Below the pieces are notes generated by a model that made no database searches, was not told where the DNA came from, and worked only from the letters and a program-made list of their open reading frames with translations. Shown here one piece after another: positions 1 through 6,751 of a stretch of 13,229 nucleotides of DNA. The position numbers and the translations under genes are program-made. Every line of letters begins with the position of its first letter. Position 1 is the first letter of the stretch. This stretch comes from Candidatus Cloacimonadota bacterium (lineage in GTDB: Bacteria; Cloacimonadota; Cloacimonadia; Cloacimonadales; WRIO01): NCBI GenBank assembly GCA_023230175.1, contig JALNXV010000058.1:1-13229 (forward strand), in the 5' to 3' direction.

Positions 1-171
1 GTAGATTTATTAAAAAAAAATATACAGGAGATTGATATTGAGTATGACCAGGAAAAGAAACGTAGTAGCGACCTTATTCATGAAAATCAAAAACTCAATC
101 GTGAACTTTTAACCCTTATGCGAGACCTCATAGATTGCAAAAATCTTGTCATTAAATTACAACAAAAATGA
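1..171 (+). CDS. 3' end of an unidentified coiled-coil protein (partial)
   Basis: An open frame enters from the left edge and stops at TGA 169-171, leaving the last 56 residues of a protein whose start lies outside the window. The visible part is highly charged (Lys, Glu, Asp, Arg) with leucines and isoleucines at roughly heptad spacing, for example the IHENQKLNRELLTLMRDL stretch, which indicates a C-terminal coiled coil. There is no catalytic motif. Small cell-division proteins such as ZapA end in similar coils, but this fragment is too short and too generic to assign. It runs in the same direction as the DNA glycosylase gene 49 bp downstream. I see no convincing terminator in the gap (only a T-run at 205-212 without a hairpin), so the genes may be co-transcribed. 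Confidence 0.6.
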   Translation, partial: VDLLKKNIQEIDIEYDQEKKRSSDLIHENQKLNRELLTLMRDLIDCKNLVIKLQQK

Positions 172-220
172 CTCCACAGTCTCATTTAATTTCAAAATCA
201 TAAGCTTTTTTTAAAACAAA

Positions 221-853
221 ATGTCAAAATATCAAAAACTATTTGATAAATTATTTAATCAATATGGTAAGCAAGATTGGTGGCCTGCAGATAATTATGA
301 TGAAATTATCATAGGAGCAATTTTAACCCAAAATACTGCATGGACTAATGTTGAAAAAGCAATTAGAAATCTCAAAACAGCCAATAAATGCGATTTGAAA
401 TCATTATCAAATACTACAGAAAACACAATTGCAGGATTAATAAAACCCTCGGGATATTTCAATGTCAAAGCAAAAAGATTAAAAACAACAGCCAAAAGCT
501 TAGTTAATTATAATTACCAAGAATATGATATTGATGAAAATCGTAATTATTTACTGAATATAAAGGGTATCGGACCGGAAACAGCTGATAGTATTTTATT
601 ATATGCAATGGAATTACCGGTTTTTGTAGTTGATTCATATACAATAAGGCTTTTAAAAAGAATTGGTATTCAATTAAAAGATTACAAATATCACACGATT
701 CAATCTGATATAATGAAAAAACTTTCAAGAGATGTAAATCTTTTTAATGAATATCATGCCTTAATTGTCAATCATTGCAAATTTGTATGCAAAGCAAAAC
801 CTGATTGCATAAATTGTTTTTTAAATGAGTACTGTGATCAGATTGAGATATAA
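221..853 (+). CDS. Fe-S HhH-GPD DNA glycosylase (endonuclease III-related)
   Basis: This is a base-excision-repair glycosylase of the endonuclease III superfamily, 210 residues like E. coli Nth (211). The helix-hairpin-helix lies at about 111-125 (IKGIGPETAD) and the catalytic aspartate of the HhH-GPD motif is D138 (VVDSYT). The C-terminus carries a [4Fe-4S] ligand set, C190-x5-C196-x2-C199-x5-C205. At residue 120, where Nth has its beta-lyase lysine, this protein has Glu. The GIGPETADSIL form is typical of the 'endonuclease III-related' branch that includes the 3-methyladenine glycosylase MagIII. I infer a monofunctional glycosylase, perhaps for alkylated bases, rather than a true Nth. The ATG is the first possible start (in-frame TAA at 212-214) but lacks a Shine-Dalgarno sequence. 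The dtd start codon follows its stop codon directly, suggesting coupled translation. The fold is certain; the substrate is not. Confidence 0.9.
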   Translation: MSKYQKLFDKLFNQYGKQDWWPADNYDEIIIGAILTQNTAWTNVEKAIRNLKTANKCDLKSLSNTTENTIAGLIKPSGYFNVKAKRLKTTAKSLVNYNYQEYDIDENRNYLLNIKGIGPETADSILLYAMELPVFVVDSYTIRLLKRIGIQLKDYKYHTIQSDIMKKLSRDVNLFNEYHALIVNHCKFVCKAKPDCINCFLNEYCDQIEI

Positions 854-1291
854 ATGAAATTGCTTATTCAAAGAGTAATAAATGCTGAAGTTAAAGTAGA
901 TAATAAAACTATTAGCGAAATTAATCAAGGCTTATTAGTTTTCTTGGGAATTCATAATGATGACATAGAAACAAACATCGACTTCTTGATAAAAAAACTT
1001 ACTAATCTAAGAATATATGAAGATGAAAAAGGAAAAATGAATCTTTCGATACAAGACATTAAAGGAAGTATATTATTAATATCTCAATTTACATTACATG
1101 CTAATTGTAAAAGAGGTAATCGGCCCGACTTTACCCAAGCAGCAAATCCTGAAAAAGCAAAACAACTTTATGATTTATTCATTCAAAAATTAAAACATAC
1201 TAATATTAAAGTAAAATCAGGTATTTTCGGTGCAGATATGAAAGTTTCTCTCATAAATGACGGACCTGTGACAATAATATTAGAAATATAA
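854..1291 (+). CDS. dtd: D-aminoacyl-tRNA deacylase
   Basis: Dtd hydrolyses the ester bond of D-amino acids mischarged onto tRNA (and glycine on tRNA-Ala), recycling the tRNA in the cytoplasm. The length (145 residues) equals the family norm. Both active-site signatures are present: SQFTL at 77-81, followed by the RGNRPDF stretch from 87, and the NDGPVT motif at 135-140. The Gly-Pro of that motif forms the cross-subunit cis-peptide that excludes L-aminoacyl groups, so the enzyme should be a homodimer. GADM at 126-129 is also typical. The ATG sits immediately after the stop of the glycosylase gene, without a spacer and without a good Shine-Dalgarno sequence, so translation is probably coupled. 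No clear terminator follows before the next promoter region. Confidence 0.96.
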   Translation: MKLLIQRVINAEVKVDNKTISEINQGLLVFLGIHNDDIETNIDFLIKKLTNLRIYEDEKGKMNLSIQDIKGSILLISQFTLHANCKRGNRPDFTQAANPEKAKQLYDLFIQKLKHTNIKVKSGIFGADMKVSLINDGPVTIILEI

Positions 1292-1315
1292 ACAATAACT
1301 TAACAAAAAATTAAC

Positions 1316-1344
1316 TTGCCAAAAAAGTCAATATGATATATTTT
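1316..1344 (+). promoter_or_regulatory. Candidate promoter of the 868-residue secreted protein
   Basis: TTGCCA at 1316-1321 (5 of 6 to the -35 consensus) is followed after 17 bp by TATTTT at 1339-1344 (4 of 6 to the -10 consensus). The same block can be read against the Bacteroidetes pattern (TTG, about 19-20 bp, TAnnTTTG), because TATTTTG starts 20 bp after the TTG. Transcription would begin near 1352, giving a leader of about 28 nt ending in the strong ribosome site AGGAGG at 1370-1375. AT-rich DNA yields such matches easily, so support is modest. Confidence 0.35.
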
Positions 1345-1379
1345 GCATTAAAAATAGATTTCATATATTAGGAGGAAAA

Positions 1380-3986
1380 ATGTTAAAAAAAATAATTTTC
1401 TTAGCCCTTGCAGTTTTATTTACTTCGCTTGTGGCTCAAACACCATTTGCTGTCTTTGATTTTAATGACGAGACCACAAATCCAACATCAGGCACCGGGT
1501 CTATTGAATTAATTGGTGGCACCACATCATCTTACGCCGCAGGTGCAACAGGAAACCCTGACAGAGCTCTGAATACAACAAGTTATCCTGAAGCTGAATC
1601 ATCTCCGGAAACTGCCGGCATCCAAGTTAATGTTTCTACAACGGGTCTCTCAAATATTCAAATCAATTGGGATCATAAACATAGTAATACTGCAGCTAAT
1701 CGTATTAGATTACAATTTACTGTTAATGGCTCAAACTGGATAAACTTTGAAGCTACTGAACAAAATGCTTCAAACACTACCGGTGGAGAAGCAATAGGAT
1801 TTGATAATGGCCTTTTTATCACAACCAACGATGGTTGGTATGTAAGAACTGCTGACTTTACAGGAATTGAAGGAATCGACGATAATCCGAACTTTGCAAT
1901 CCGTTTTGTAACTGCTTTTTCTTCAGGTTCTTCAAGCTATCAGCCTTCAAATCCTACAGGTACATACGGTACCGGCGGAACTGTTAGATTTGACAACCTA
2001 ACTTTTTTACATCAAGATGCAAATACTGTTGTTGCACCAACAGCTGAACCTGCCGGAGGAACTTATAATGAACTAATCTATGTAGAACTTACTTGTTCAA
2101 CTCCACAATCTTTTATATTCTACACCACTGATGAAACAGAACCTTCATCAACTAATGGCGAACTCTATACAGAACCTATACCTATCAACTCTACAACAAT
2201 CCTAAAATTCAGAGCAGAAAAAGAAGGAATGAATCCTTCAGCAGTTGTAACAGAAACTTATGTTTTCCCTGTATCAGTTTCTTCTATTGATGAGCTTAGA
2301 GCATTAACACCCGGAACAGGCTCACTTATAACAATCACATCAGAAGTGATAATAACATTTACTCAATCATTTAGAGGACAAAAATATATCCAAGATGAAA
2401 CAGGTGCTATTTTAATAGATGATTATAATAGTGTAATTGATACTGAATACAATGTTGGAGATGGTATTACCGGACTTTCAGGCACTATTTCAGAATATGG
2501 AAATATGTTACAATTTATGCCGGAAAGTGATCCTGGTGCTCCAACCTCTACAGGTAATACGATCACACCAACTATAATAACTACTGCTCAATTTTTAAAT
2601 AATTTTGATGACTTTGAAAGTCAACTTGTAACAATTCAAGATATCAATTTCACAACTACAGGCACTTTTGCAAATGGTATTACTTACGAAATCACAGATG
2701 GAACAAATTTAGTTAATCTTAGAACTACTTTTTACGACGTTGATTATATTGGTCAACCAATACCTGAAAATTCTGTTGATATGACAGGAATCCTTAATGC
2801 TCGTTCTGACGGCAATTATATCACTCCACGATTTATGGCAGATTTTGCAGATATGATTGATCCTCCTACTGCCAATCCGACCGGAGGTGTTTATTCTGAG
2901 CCTGTTAATGTTGAACTTACTTGCACAACAGAAGATGCAGATATTTACTATACATTAGATGGCTCAAATCCTGACGCTACAAATGGAACTCTATATTCTA
3001 CACCTATAACAATCAATACTACAACTACTTTAAAATTCAGAGCAGAAAAAGATGGAATGGATCCATCTGTTGTAATTACTGAAATATATGCTTTCCCGGT
3101 TACAGTAAATAATCTCGCTGAACTCAGACAACAACCTGTTAACAGTGTTGTTACGATTAATTCTGAAATATTTATTAGTTTTGTTCAAACATATAGAAAT
3201 CAAAAATATGTTCAAGACGAAACAGCCGGTTTATTAATCGATGATGATGAAGGGATATTAAGCTACGATTTTAATATCGGCGATGGAATCACAGGCTTAA
3301 CAGGAACATTATCTGAATTTAACAATATGTTAGAATTAATTCCATTATCAGATACAGGAGAACCTTCATCAACCAACAATACTATCTCTCCTACAACAAT
3401 TACTCCCACTCAATTCTTAAATAATTTTGAAGATTTTGAATGTCAATTAGTATTGATAGAAAATGTTAGTTTCGAAACAGCCGGAGTATTTGAAAATGGA
3501 GAAATCTATGAATTATCCACCGGTAGTGATCCTATTGAATTTAGAACTACCTTCTATAATGTTGAATATATTGGTTATCTTATACCTACTGAAACAATTG
3601 ATGTAATTGGCATTTTAAACTCCAGAGATACCGGTAACTATATAACATCAAGACAACTTTCAGACTTAGGAATGACTGATAATACTGATATAGTTGCCCC
3701 TCAAACTACCTATCATCAACTTAAAGGCAATTACCCAAATCCATTTAACCCAAACACTACTATCGCTTTTGAACTCAAACATCCGACAAAAGTTGATATC
3801 AGCATTTATAATGTTAAAGGACAAAAGATAGTAACATTAGTAAATGATTACTTCAATCAAGGCAATCATACTATTAATTGGAACGGCAAAGACAGCAACA
3901 ATAAAGATATGACAACCGGTATCTATTTTTATAGAATGGCTACTCCTGAAACATTGCAAGTAAAAAAAGCTATCTTAATGAAATAG
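1380..3986 (+). CDS. Large secreted modular protein with duplicated CHB_HEX/OB-like modules and FlgD-like sorting tail
   Basis: This 868-residue exported protein has no recognisable enzyme motif. A signal peptide (K3-K4, hydrophobic core 5-18, probable cleavage after A19, SLVA|Q) leads into a beta-rich domain (about 20-215) resembling jelly-roll modules of surface proteins. Two tandem copies of a composite module follow, about 219-494 and 495-770. Each starts with a chitobiase/beta-hexosaminidase C-terminal-like (Fn3-associated) segment (PTAxPxGGxY; LKFRAEK at its end). Each continues with an OB-like/DUF5689-like segment (KYxQDET; NFxDFExQLV). The tail from NYPNPFNP (784-791) to the end is the FlgD-like C-terminal module used in the FCB group as a type IX-like sorting or anchoring domain (ends TGIYFYRM...KKAILMK). 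The start is set by AGGAGG 4 nt upstream of the ATG. Stand-alone transcription unit with its own promoter candidate and terminator. A role in adhesion or binding extracellular polymers is inference. Confidence 0.85.
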   Translation: MLKKIIFLALAVLFTSLVAQTPFAVFDFNDETTNPTSGTGSIELIGGTTSSYAAGATGNPDRALNTTSYPEAESSPETAGIQVNVSTTGLSNIQINWDHKHSNTAANRIRLQFTVNGSNWINFEATEQNASNTTGGEAIGFDNGLFITTNDGWYVRTADFTGIEGIDDNPNFAIRFVTAFSSGSSSYQPSNPTGTYGTGGTVRFDNLTFLHQDANTVVAPTAEPAGGTYNELIYVELTCSTPQSFIFYTTDETEPSSTNGELYTEPIPINSTTILKFRAEKEGMNPSAVVTETYVFPVSVSSIDELRALTPGTGSLITITSEVIITFTQSFRGQKYIQDETGAILIDDYNSVIDTEYNVGDGITGLSGTISEYGNMLQFMPESDPGAPTSTGNTITPTIITTAQFLNNFDDFESQLVTIQDINFTTTGTFANGITYEITDGTNLVNLRTTFYDVDYIGQPIPENSVDMTGILNARSDGNYITPRFMADFADMIDPPTANPTGGVYSEPVNVELTCTTEDADIYYTLDGSNPDATNGTLYSTPITINTTTTLKFRAEKDGMDPSVVITEIYAFPVTVNNLAELRQQPVNSVVTINSEIFISFVQTYRNQKYVQDETAGLLIDDDEGILSYDFNIGDGITGLTGTLSEFNNMLELIPLSDTGEPSSTNNTISPTTITPTQFLNNFEDFECQLVLIENVSFETAGVFENGEIYELSTGSDPIEFRTTFYNVEYIGYLIPTETIDVIGILNSRDTGNYITSRQLSDLGMTDNTDIVAPQTTYHQLKGNYPNPFNPNTTIAFELKHPTKVDISIYNVKGQKIVTLVNDYFNQGNHTINWNGKDSNNKDMTTGIYFYRMATPETLQVKKAILMK
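2034..3689 (+). repeat. Internal tandem duplication of about 828 bp within the secreted-protein gene
   Basis: Codons 219-494 (2034-2861) and 495-770 (2862-3689) are two diverged copies in the same frame, offset by exactly 276 residues at PTAEPAGG and PTANPTGG. Similarity is visible at DNA level: AAAATTCAGAGCAGAAAAAG occurs in both copies (around 2203 and 3033), and the TAAATAATTTTGA block recurs near 2596 and 3418. The boundaries are approximate. Confidence 0.85.
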
Positions 3987-4001
3987 ATTAATTTAAATAT
4001 T

Positions 4002-4032
4002 AAGAGGGTATTAAATCAATACCCTCTTTTTT
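4002..4032 (+). terminator. Rho-independent terminator of the 868-residue gene
   Basis: An 11-bp perfect stem, AAGAGGGTATT (4002-4012) with AATACCCTCTT (4018-4028), closes a 5-nt loop (AAATC) and runs straight into a T-tract ending at 4032. It begins 15 bp after the stop codon and terminates plus-strand transcription. Confidence 0.93.
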
Positions 4033-4041
4033 GCAGCTTTA

Positions 4042-4125
4042 GCCGGACTTGACTTGCAATGAGCGAAACGAATGTGAGTCGAGAACAGCTCGTCCGGTCC
4101 TGTCATTCTGAACTTGCGAAGAATC
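4042..4125. repeat. GC-rich foldable element, possible REP-like repeat
   Basis: Outer arms CCGGAC (4043-4048) and GTCCGG (4092-4097) are perfectly complementary, extended by a G-T pair at 4042/4098. Inside, GACTTGCA (4051-4058) can pair with TGTGAGTC (4073-4080) over 8 positions with two G-U pairs, and GAG (4081-4083) with CTC (4089-4091). This gives a plausible three-way junction as RNA or a cruciform as DNA. Directly after it, ATTCT (4105-4109) can pair with AGAAT (4120-4124); this CATTCTGAAC...GCGAAGAATCTC string resembles intergenic repeats seen in many environmental bacterial genomes. Whether it is a genomic repeat cannot be decided from a single copy. Confidence 0.45.
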
Positions 4126-4183
4126 TCATCTTATTGATTTGTAGTTTCGTAAAATATTTAATAACTTTCACTTAAGGTTTTGA

Positions 4184-4205
4184 GTGCAAGCAGGGATGCT
4201 CGCAC
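4184..4205. repeat. GC-rich hairpin with GNRA-type GGGA loop
   Basis: GTGC (4184-4187) pairs with GCAC (4202-4205) and AGCA (4189-4192) with TGCT (4197-4200), separated by one A-C mismatch (4188/4201), closing the tetraloop GGGA (4193-4196). No T-run follows on either strand, so it is not a normal terminator. It is probably part of the same repeat-like interval. Confidence 0.45.
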
Positions 4206-4501
4206 AACATTAATTTTGGGACAGGCTCTTAAATATTAGGACACAGGAATTTACCCAATTTTTTGTATTAAATTGCATTCTCGCTTGTTTAACAAAGATT
4301 TTCAAGCTACAATATTCGTGATTAGCGACTCTATTCCGAAAAATAAAATTTCTTTTATAATATTTTTTTATCCTATGTCTAAAAAACGAAGATATGTCCA
4401 ACTATAATTAATAGAAGATGATAGAAATTAAAATTAATTTTTATCACAACCCGACTCGAGTCCAGGGCAGATCGTTAACCATTTAATAACAAGGAGAAAA
4501 A

Positions 4502-4933
4502 ATGAAAGTAACATTCTTTAGAAACATCAAAACGTTGTCAGGTAAATGTAATCTTGGTCAAATGGTTTTTGGAGCATTCAAGAATGCAACAATATGTATT
4601 GCCAGAAATTATGTCTATCCAAAATTAACTGAACAGAATGAAATTCAGGCAGAAAAAATGCGTGCAGCAGTAAATGTATGGTCTATATTATCTGAAAATT
4701 TTGTTAAGGATTTAACTGATTATGCACATTTATATAATTTTCAACATCATGAACCTGATAAACTAAATCTATCGGCCTATAACATCTTTTTAAAAGTAGT
4801 CCTTGGTCTTCAAACTCCGATTGCAAGTAAAGAACAACTTTCCTCTACATTAGGAGACTCTGTAAATGATTGGATAAGTGCTTCACATCTACCTTCTGTT
4901 GCGACAAACAAGTCCTTTAATAACGTAATGTAA
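4502..4933 (+). CDS. Small protein of unknown function (143 residues)
   Basis: I do not recognise this protein with confidence. The frame looks real: it has a good ribosome site (AAGGAG 4491-4496, 5 nt before the ATG), normal codon use for the window, and a strong terminator 9 bp after the stop. It has no signal peptide, no transmembrane segment and no obvious metal or nucleotide site. The N-terminal third (FFRNIKTLSGK, then VFGAFKNAT) looks like short beta strands. The middle (YPKLTEQNEIQAEKMRAAVNVW) and the next stretch look helical and amphipathic. The layout of a 'GK..G..VFG.' start followed by a 'T..Q...R..' helix vaguely recalls DUF6266-type proteins of Bacteroidetes, but that is only an impression. 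It stands alone between a repeat-like interval and a convergent operon, so the context gives no functional clue. Confidence 0.7.
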   Translation: MKVTFFRNIKTLSGKCNLGQMVFGAFKNATICIARNYVYPKLTEQNEIQAEKMRAAVNVWSILSENFVKDLTDYAHLYNFQHHEPDKLNLSAYNIFLKVVLGLQTPIASKEQLSSTLGDSVNDWISASHLPSVATNKSFNNVM

Positions 4934-4944
4934 TATTCAAAGCA

Positions 4945-4980
4945 AAAAGCCTCTCTGTAAATGCAGAGAGGTCTTTTTTT
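4945..4980. terminator. Bidirectional Rho-independent terminator
   Basis: Stem CCTCTCTG (4950-4957) with CAGAGAGG (4964-4971) and a 6-nt loop. Reading plus, it is followed by TCTTTTTTT and ends the 143-residue gene. Reading minus, it is followed by CTTTTTGC and lies 19 bp past the glyA stop, so it can also end the ptb-ptb-rpiB-glyA operon. One hairpin serves two convergent units. Confidence 0.9.
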
Positions 4981-4989
4981 ACTATAATA

Positions 4990-6285
4990 TTAAATCATTT
5001 CTCTATATAAAGGAAATTGAGCAGTAAGTTTTCTAACTTCAGCCTTAACTTCAGCAAGTTTATCTTCATTCTCAGTATTTTCAAAAACAGTTTTAATCAA
5101 TTTAGCAATGATCTTCATTTGTTCTTCTTTCATACCTCTTGTAGTAACAGCAGGAGTTCCGATTCTAACACCTGAAGCTACAAATGGAGAACGAGTATCA
5201 AATGGAACCGTGTTTTTGTTAACAGTAATGCCTGCTTTGTCCAGAGATTCTTCCATTTTTTTACCTGAAGGTCCGCCTTCTTCTTCAGTACCAAGATTGA
5301 CAAGAACAAGGTGATTATCGGTACCTCCGGAAACAAGCTTAAAGCCTTCATTTTTTAGAGCATTAGCAAGAGCAGCAGCATTTTTAACAACTTGCTTTTG
5401 ATAATTTTTAAAATCATCTGAAAGAGCTTCTTTAAAAGCAACAGCTTTAGCAGCAATTATATGCATAAGTGGTCCGCCTTGAATGCCGGGAAATACCTTT
5501 GCATCAACATCTTTAGCATATTTTTCTTTACATAAGATAAGCCCTGAACGAGGTCCTCTTAAGGTTTTATGTGTTGTTGTAGTAACAATATCAGCATAAG
5601 GGACCGGATTAGGATGAAGTCCGGCAGCAACAAGTCCTGCAATGTGAGCCATATCTACCATTAATTTAGCTCCAACTTCGTCAGCAATTTCTCTGAATTG
5701 TGCAAAATCAATAGTTCTAGGGTATGCAGAAGCACCTGTAAGAATCAAAGCCGGTTTATGTTCGTGAGCAAGTTTTCTAATAATATCATAATCAAATTGT
5801 TCAGTTTCTTGACTAACTCCATAATGAACTATTTTATAAAATTGTCCGGAAAAGCTTAAAGGATGTCCGTGAGTTAAATGACCACCATGAGCAAGTTCAA
5901 GGCTCAAGACAGTATCACCGGGGTTGACAAGTGAAAAATAAGCAGCCATATTGGCTTGTGAGCCTGAATGTGGTTGAACGTTTGCGTGTTCAGCACCAAA
6001 GATTTCTTTTGCTCTTTCAATAGCAAGTTTTTCAGCAACATCAACGTATTCACATCCACCATAATAACGACCGTAAAGCTTGTAATTTGCTAAACCGGTT
6101 TTTTTACTCCAGCGATAAGGATAACCTTCAGCATATTTATTTGTCAAGACAGAACCTGCAGCTTCCATAACAGCTTTGCTGACATAATTTTCAGAAGCTA
6201 TTAATTCAAGATTTTCTTCTTGACGAACTAATTCTTCATGCATAGCAGCATAAAGTTCGGGATCAAAGTTTTTAATGTTTTCCAT
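4990..6285 (-). CDS. glyA: Serine hydroxymethyltransferase
   Basis: GlyA is a cytoplasmic PLP enzyme that interconverts serine plus tetrahydrofolate with glycine plus 5,10-methylene-tetrahydrofolate, feeding one-carbon units to purine, thymidylate and methionine synthesis. The Schiff-base lysine is K240 in [14 protein letters not shown]. The PLP phosphate region [10 protein letters not shown] is at 103-112, and the [17 protein letters not shown] block at 211-227 holds the PLP-ring aspartate and histidine. At 431 residues it is slightly longer than E. coli GlyA (417), because the loop between YAEGYP (51-56) and [10 protein letters not shown] (73-82) is enlarged: 17 residues separate P56 and Y74 where E. 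coli has three. All catalytic residues I can place are intact. It is the last gene of the operon, 11 bp after rpiB, with GAGGTGG as ribosome site. rpiB-glyA adjacency is common in bacteria. Confidence 0.97.
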   Translation of the reverse strand: MENIKNFDPELYAAMHEELVRQEENLELIASENYVSKAVMEAAGSVLTNKYAEGYPYRWSKKTGLANYKLYGRYYGGCEYVDVAEKLAIERAKEIFGAEHANVQPHSGSQANMAAYFSLVNPGDTVLSLELAHGGHLTHGHPLSFSGQFYKIVHYGVSQETEQFDYDIIRKLAHEHKPALILTGASAYPRTIDFAQFREIADEVGAKLMVDMAHIAGLVAAGLHPNPVPYADIVTTTTHKTLRGPRSGLILCKEKYAKDVDAKVFPGIQGGPLMHIIAAKAVAFKEALSDDFKNYQKQVVKNAAALANALKNEGFKLVSGGTDNHLVLVNLGTEEEGGPSGKKMEESLDKAGITVNKNTVPFDTRSPFVASGVRIGTPAVTTRGMKEEQMKIIAKLIKTVFENTENEDKLAEVKAEVRKLTAQFPLYREMI

Positions 6286-6296
6286 TTTCCACCTCG

Positions 6297-6740
6297 TTAT
6301 TTTTTTTCATATTGAGTTATTTTATCAATTCTTTTTTGGTGTCTCTCTTCATTAGAGAAAGGCTCGTTAAGAAATGTTTTTACAATAGATAAAGCTTTAT
6401 TTACTTCAGTATATCTACCTGCAAGGACAAGGATATTTGCGTTATTATGTTGTCTTGTTAGTTTAGCAAATTCTTCGGTATGACAAAGTCCGGCACGAAT
6501 ACCTTTTACTTTATTTGCAATAATGCTCATACCAATACCGGTTCCACAGATTAAGATACCAAAATCACTATTACCATAAGCAATATCTTCAGCAGCAGCT
6601 AATCCTGTATCTGAATAATCAACAGAATTTTCATCATAAGCACCAAAATCATTTACTTGATAAGATGCCTTTTCCAAATACTCTTTAACGGCAGATTTTA
6701 ATTTAAATCCGGCATGATCAGATGCAATACTAATTTTCAT
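6297..6740 (-). CDS. rpiB: Ribose-5-phosphate isomerase B
   Basis: RpiB interconverts ribose 5-phosphate and ribulose 5-phosphate in the non-oxidative pentose phosphate pathway. The 147-residue length matches the RpiB/LacAB family. Visible signatures are the N-terminal SDHAGF (D8, H9), the catalytic cysteine C65 within the anion-hole loop [10 protein letters not shown] (64-73), H98 in RQHNNAN, and the C-terminal H134/R137 region that contacts the phosphate. The C65-G-T-G-I-G form favours RpiB over the LacA/LacB subunits of galactose-6-phosphate isomerase. It sits 11 bp after the second phosphate acyltransferase gene and 11 bp before glyA, so it is clearly in the operon. Its ribosome site is weak (AGAGA), consistent with translational coupling. 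Confidence 0.95.
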   Translation of the reverse strand: MKISIASDHAGFKLKSAVKEYLEKASYQVNDFGAYDENSVDYSDTGLAAAEDIAYGNSDFGILICGTGIGMSIIANKVKGIRAGLCHTEEFAKLTRQHNNANILVLAGRYTEVNKALSIVKTFLNEPFSNEERHQKRIDKITQYEKK

Positions 6741-6751
6741 AATAATTCTCT

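Larger units (their letters stand above)
4033..4501. other. Gene-free interval, likely repeat or mobile-element remnant
   Basis: Nothing here looks like a real gene. A 63-codon minus-strand frame (4401-4210) starts with TTG, has no ribosome-binding site and no recognisable motif. The interval is patchy in composition: about 50% G+C at 4041-4130, a GC-rich hairpin at 4184-4205, an AT-rich stretch at 4206-4450, then a short GC-rich patch at 4450-4475 just before the next gene. Such patchiness in an otherwise uniform AT-rich window suggests dispersed repeats or a decayed insertion element. I see no transposase and no convincing terminal inverted repeats. Confidence 0.5.

Noticed and set aside
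221..853. Calling the glycosylase nth (classical endonuclease III)
   Set aside because: Glu replaces the catalytic lysine and the Fe-S cysteine spacing differs from Nth, so a specific nth symbol would be misleading.
4210..4401. 63-codon minus-strand open frame in the gene-free interval
   Set aside because: It begins with TTG, has no ribosome-binding site and no recognisable domain, and lies in AT-rich DNA where such frames arise by chance.
4033..4501. CRISPR array, tRNA or riboswitch in the 470-bp gap
   Set aside because: There are no regularly spaced direct repeats, no cloverleaf with an identifiable anticodon arm, and no riboswitch core that I recognise.
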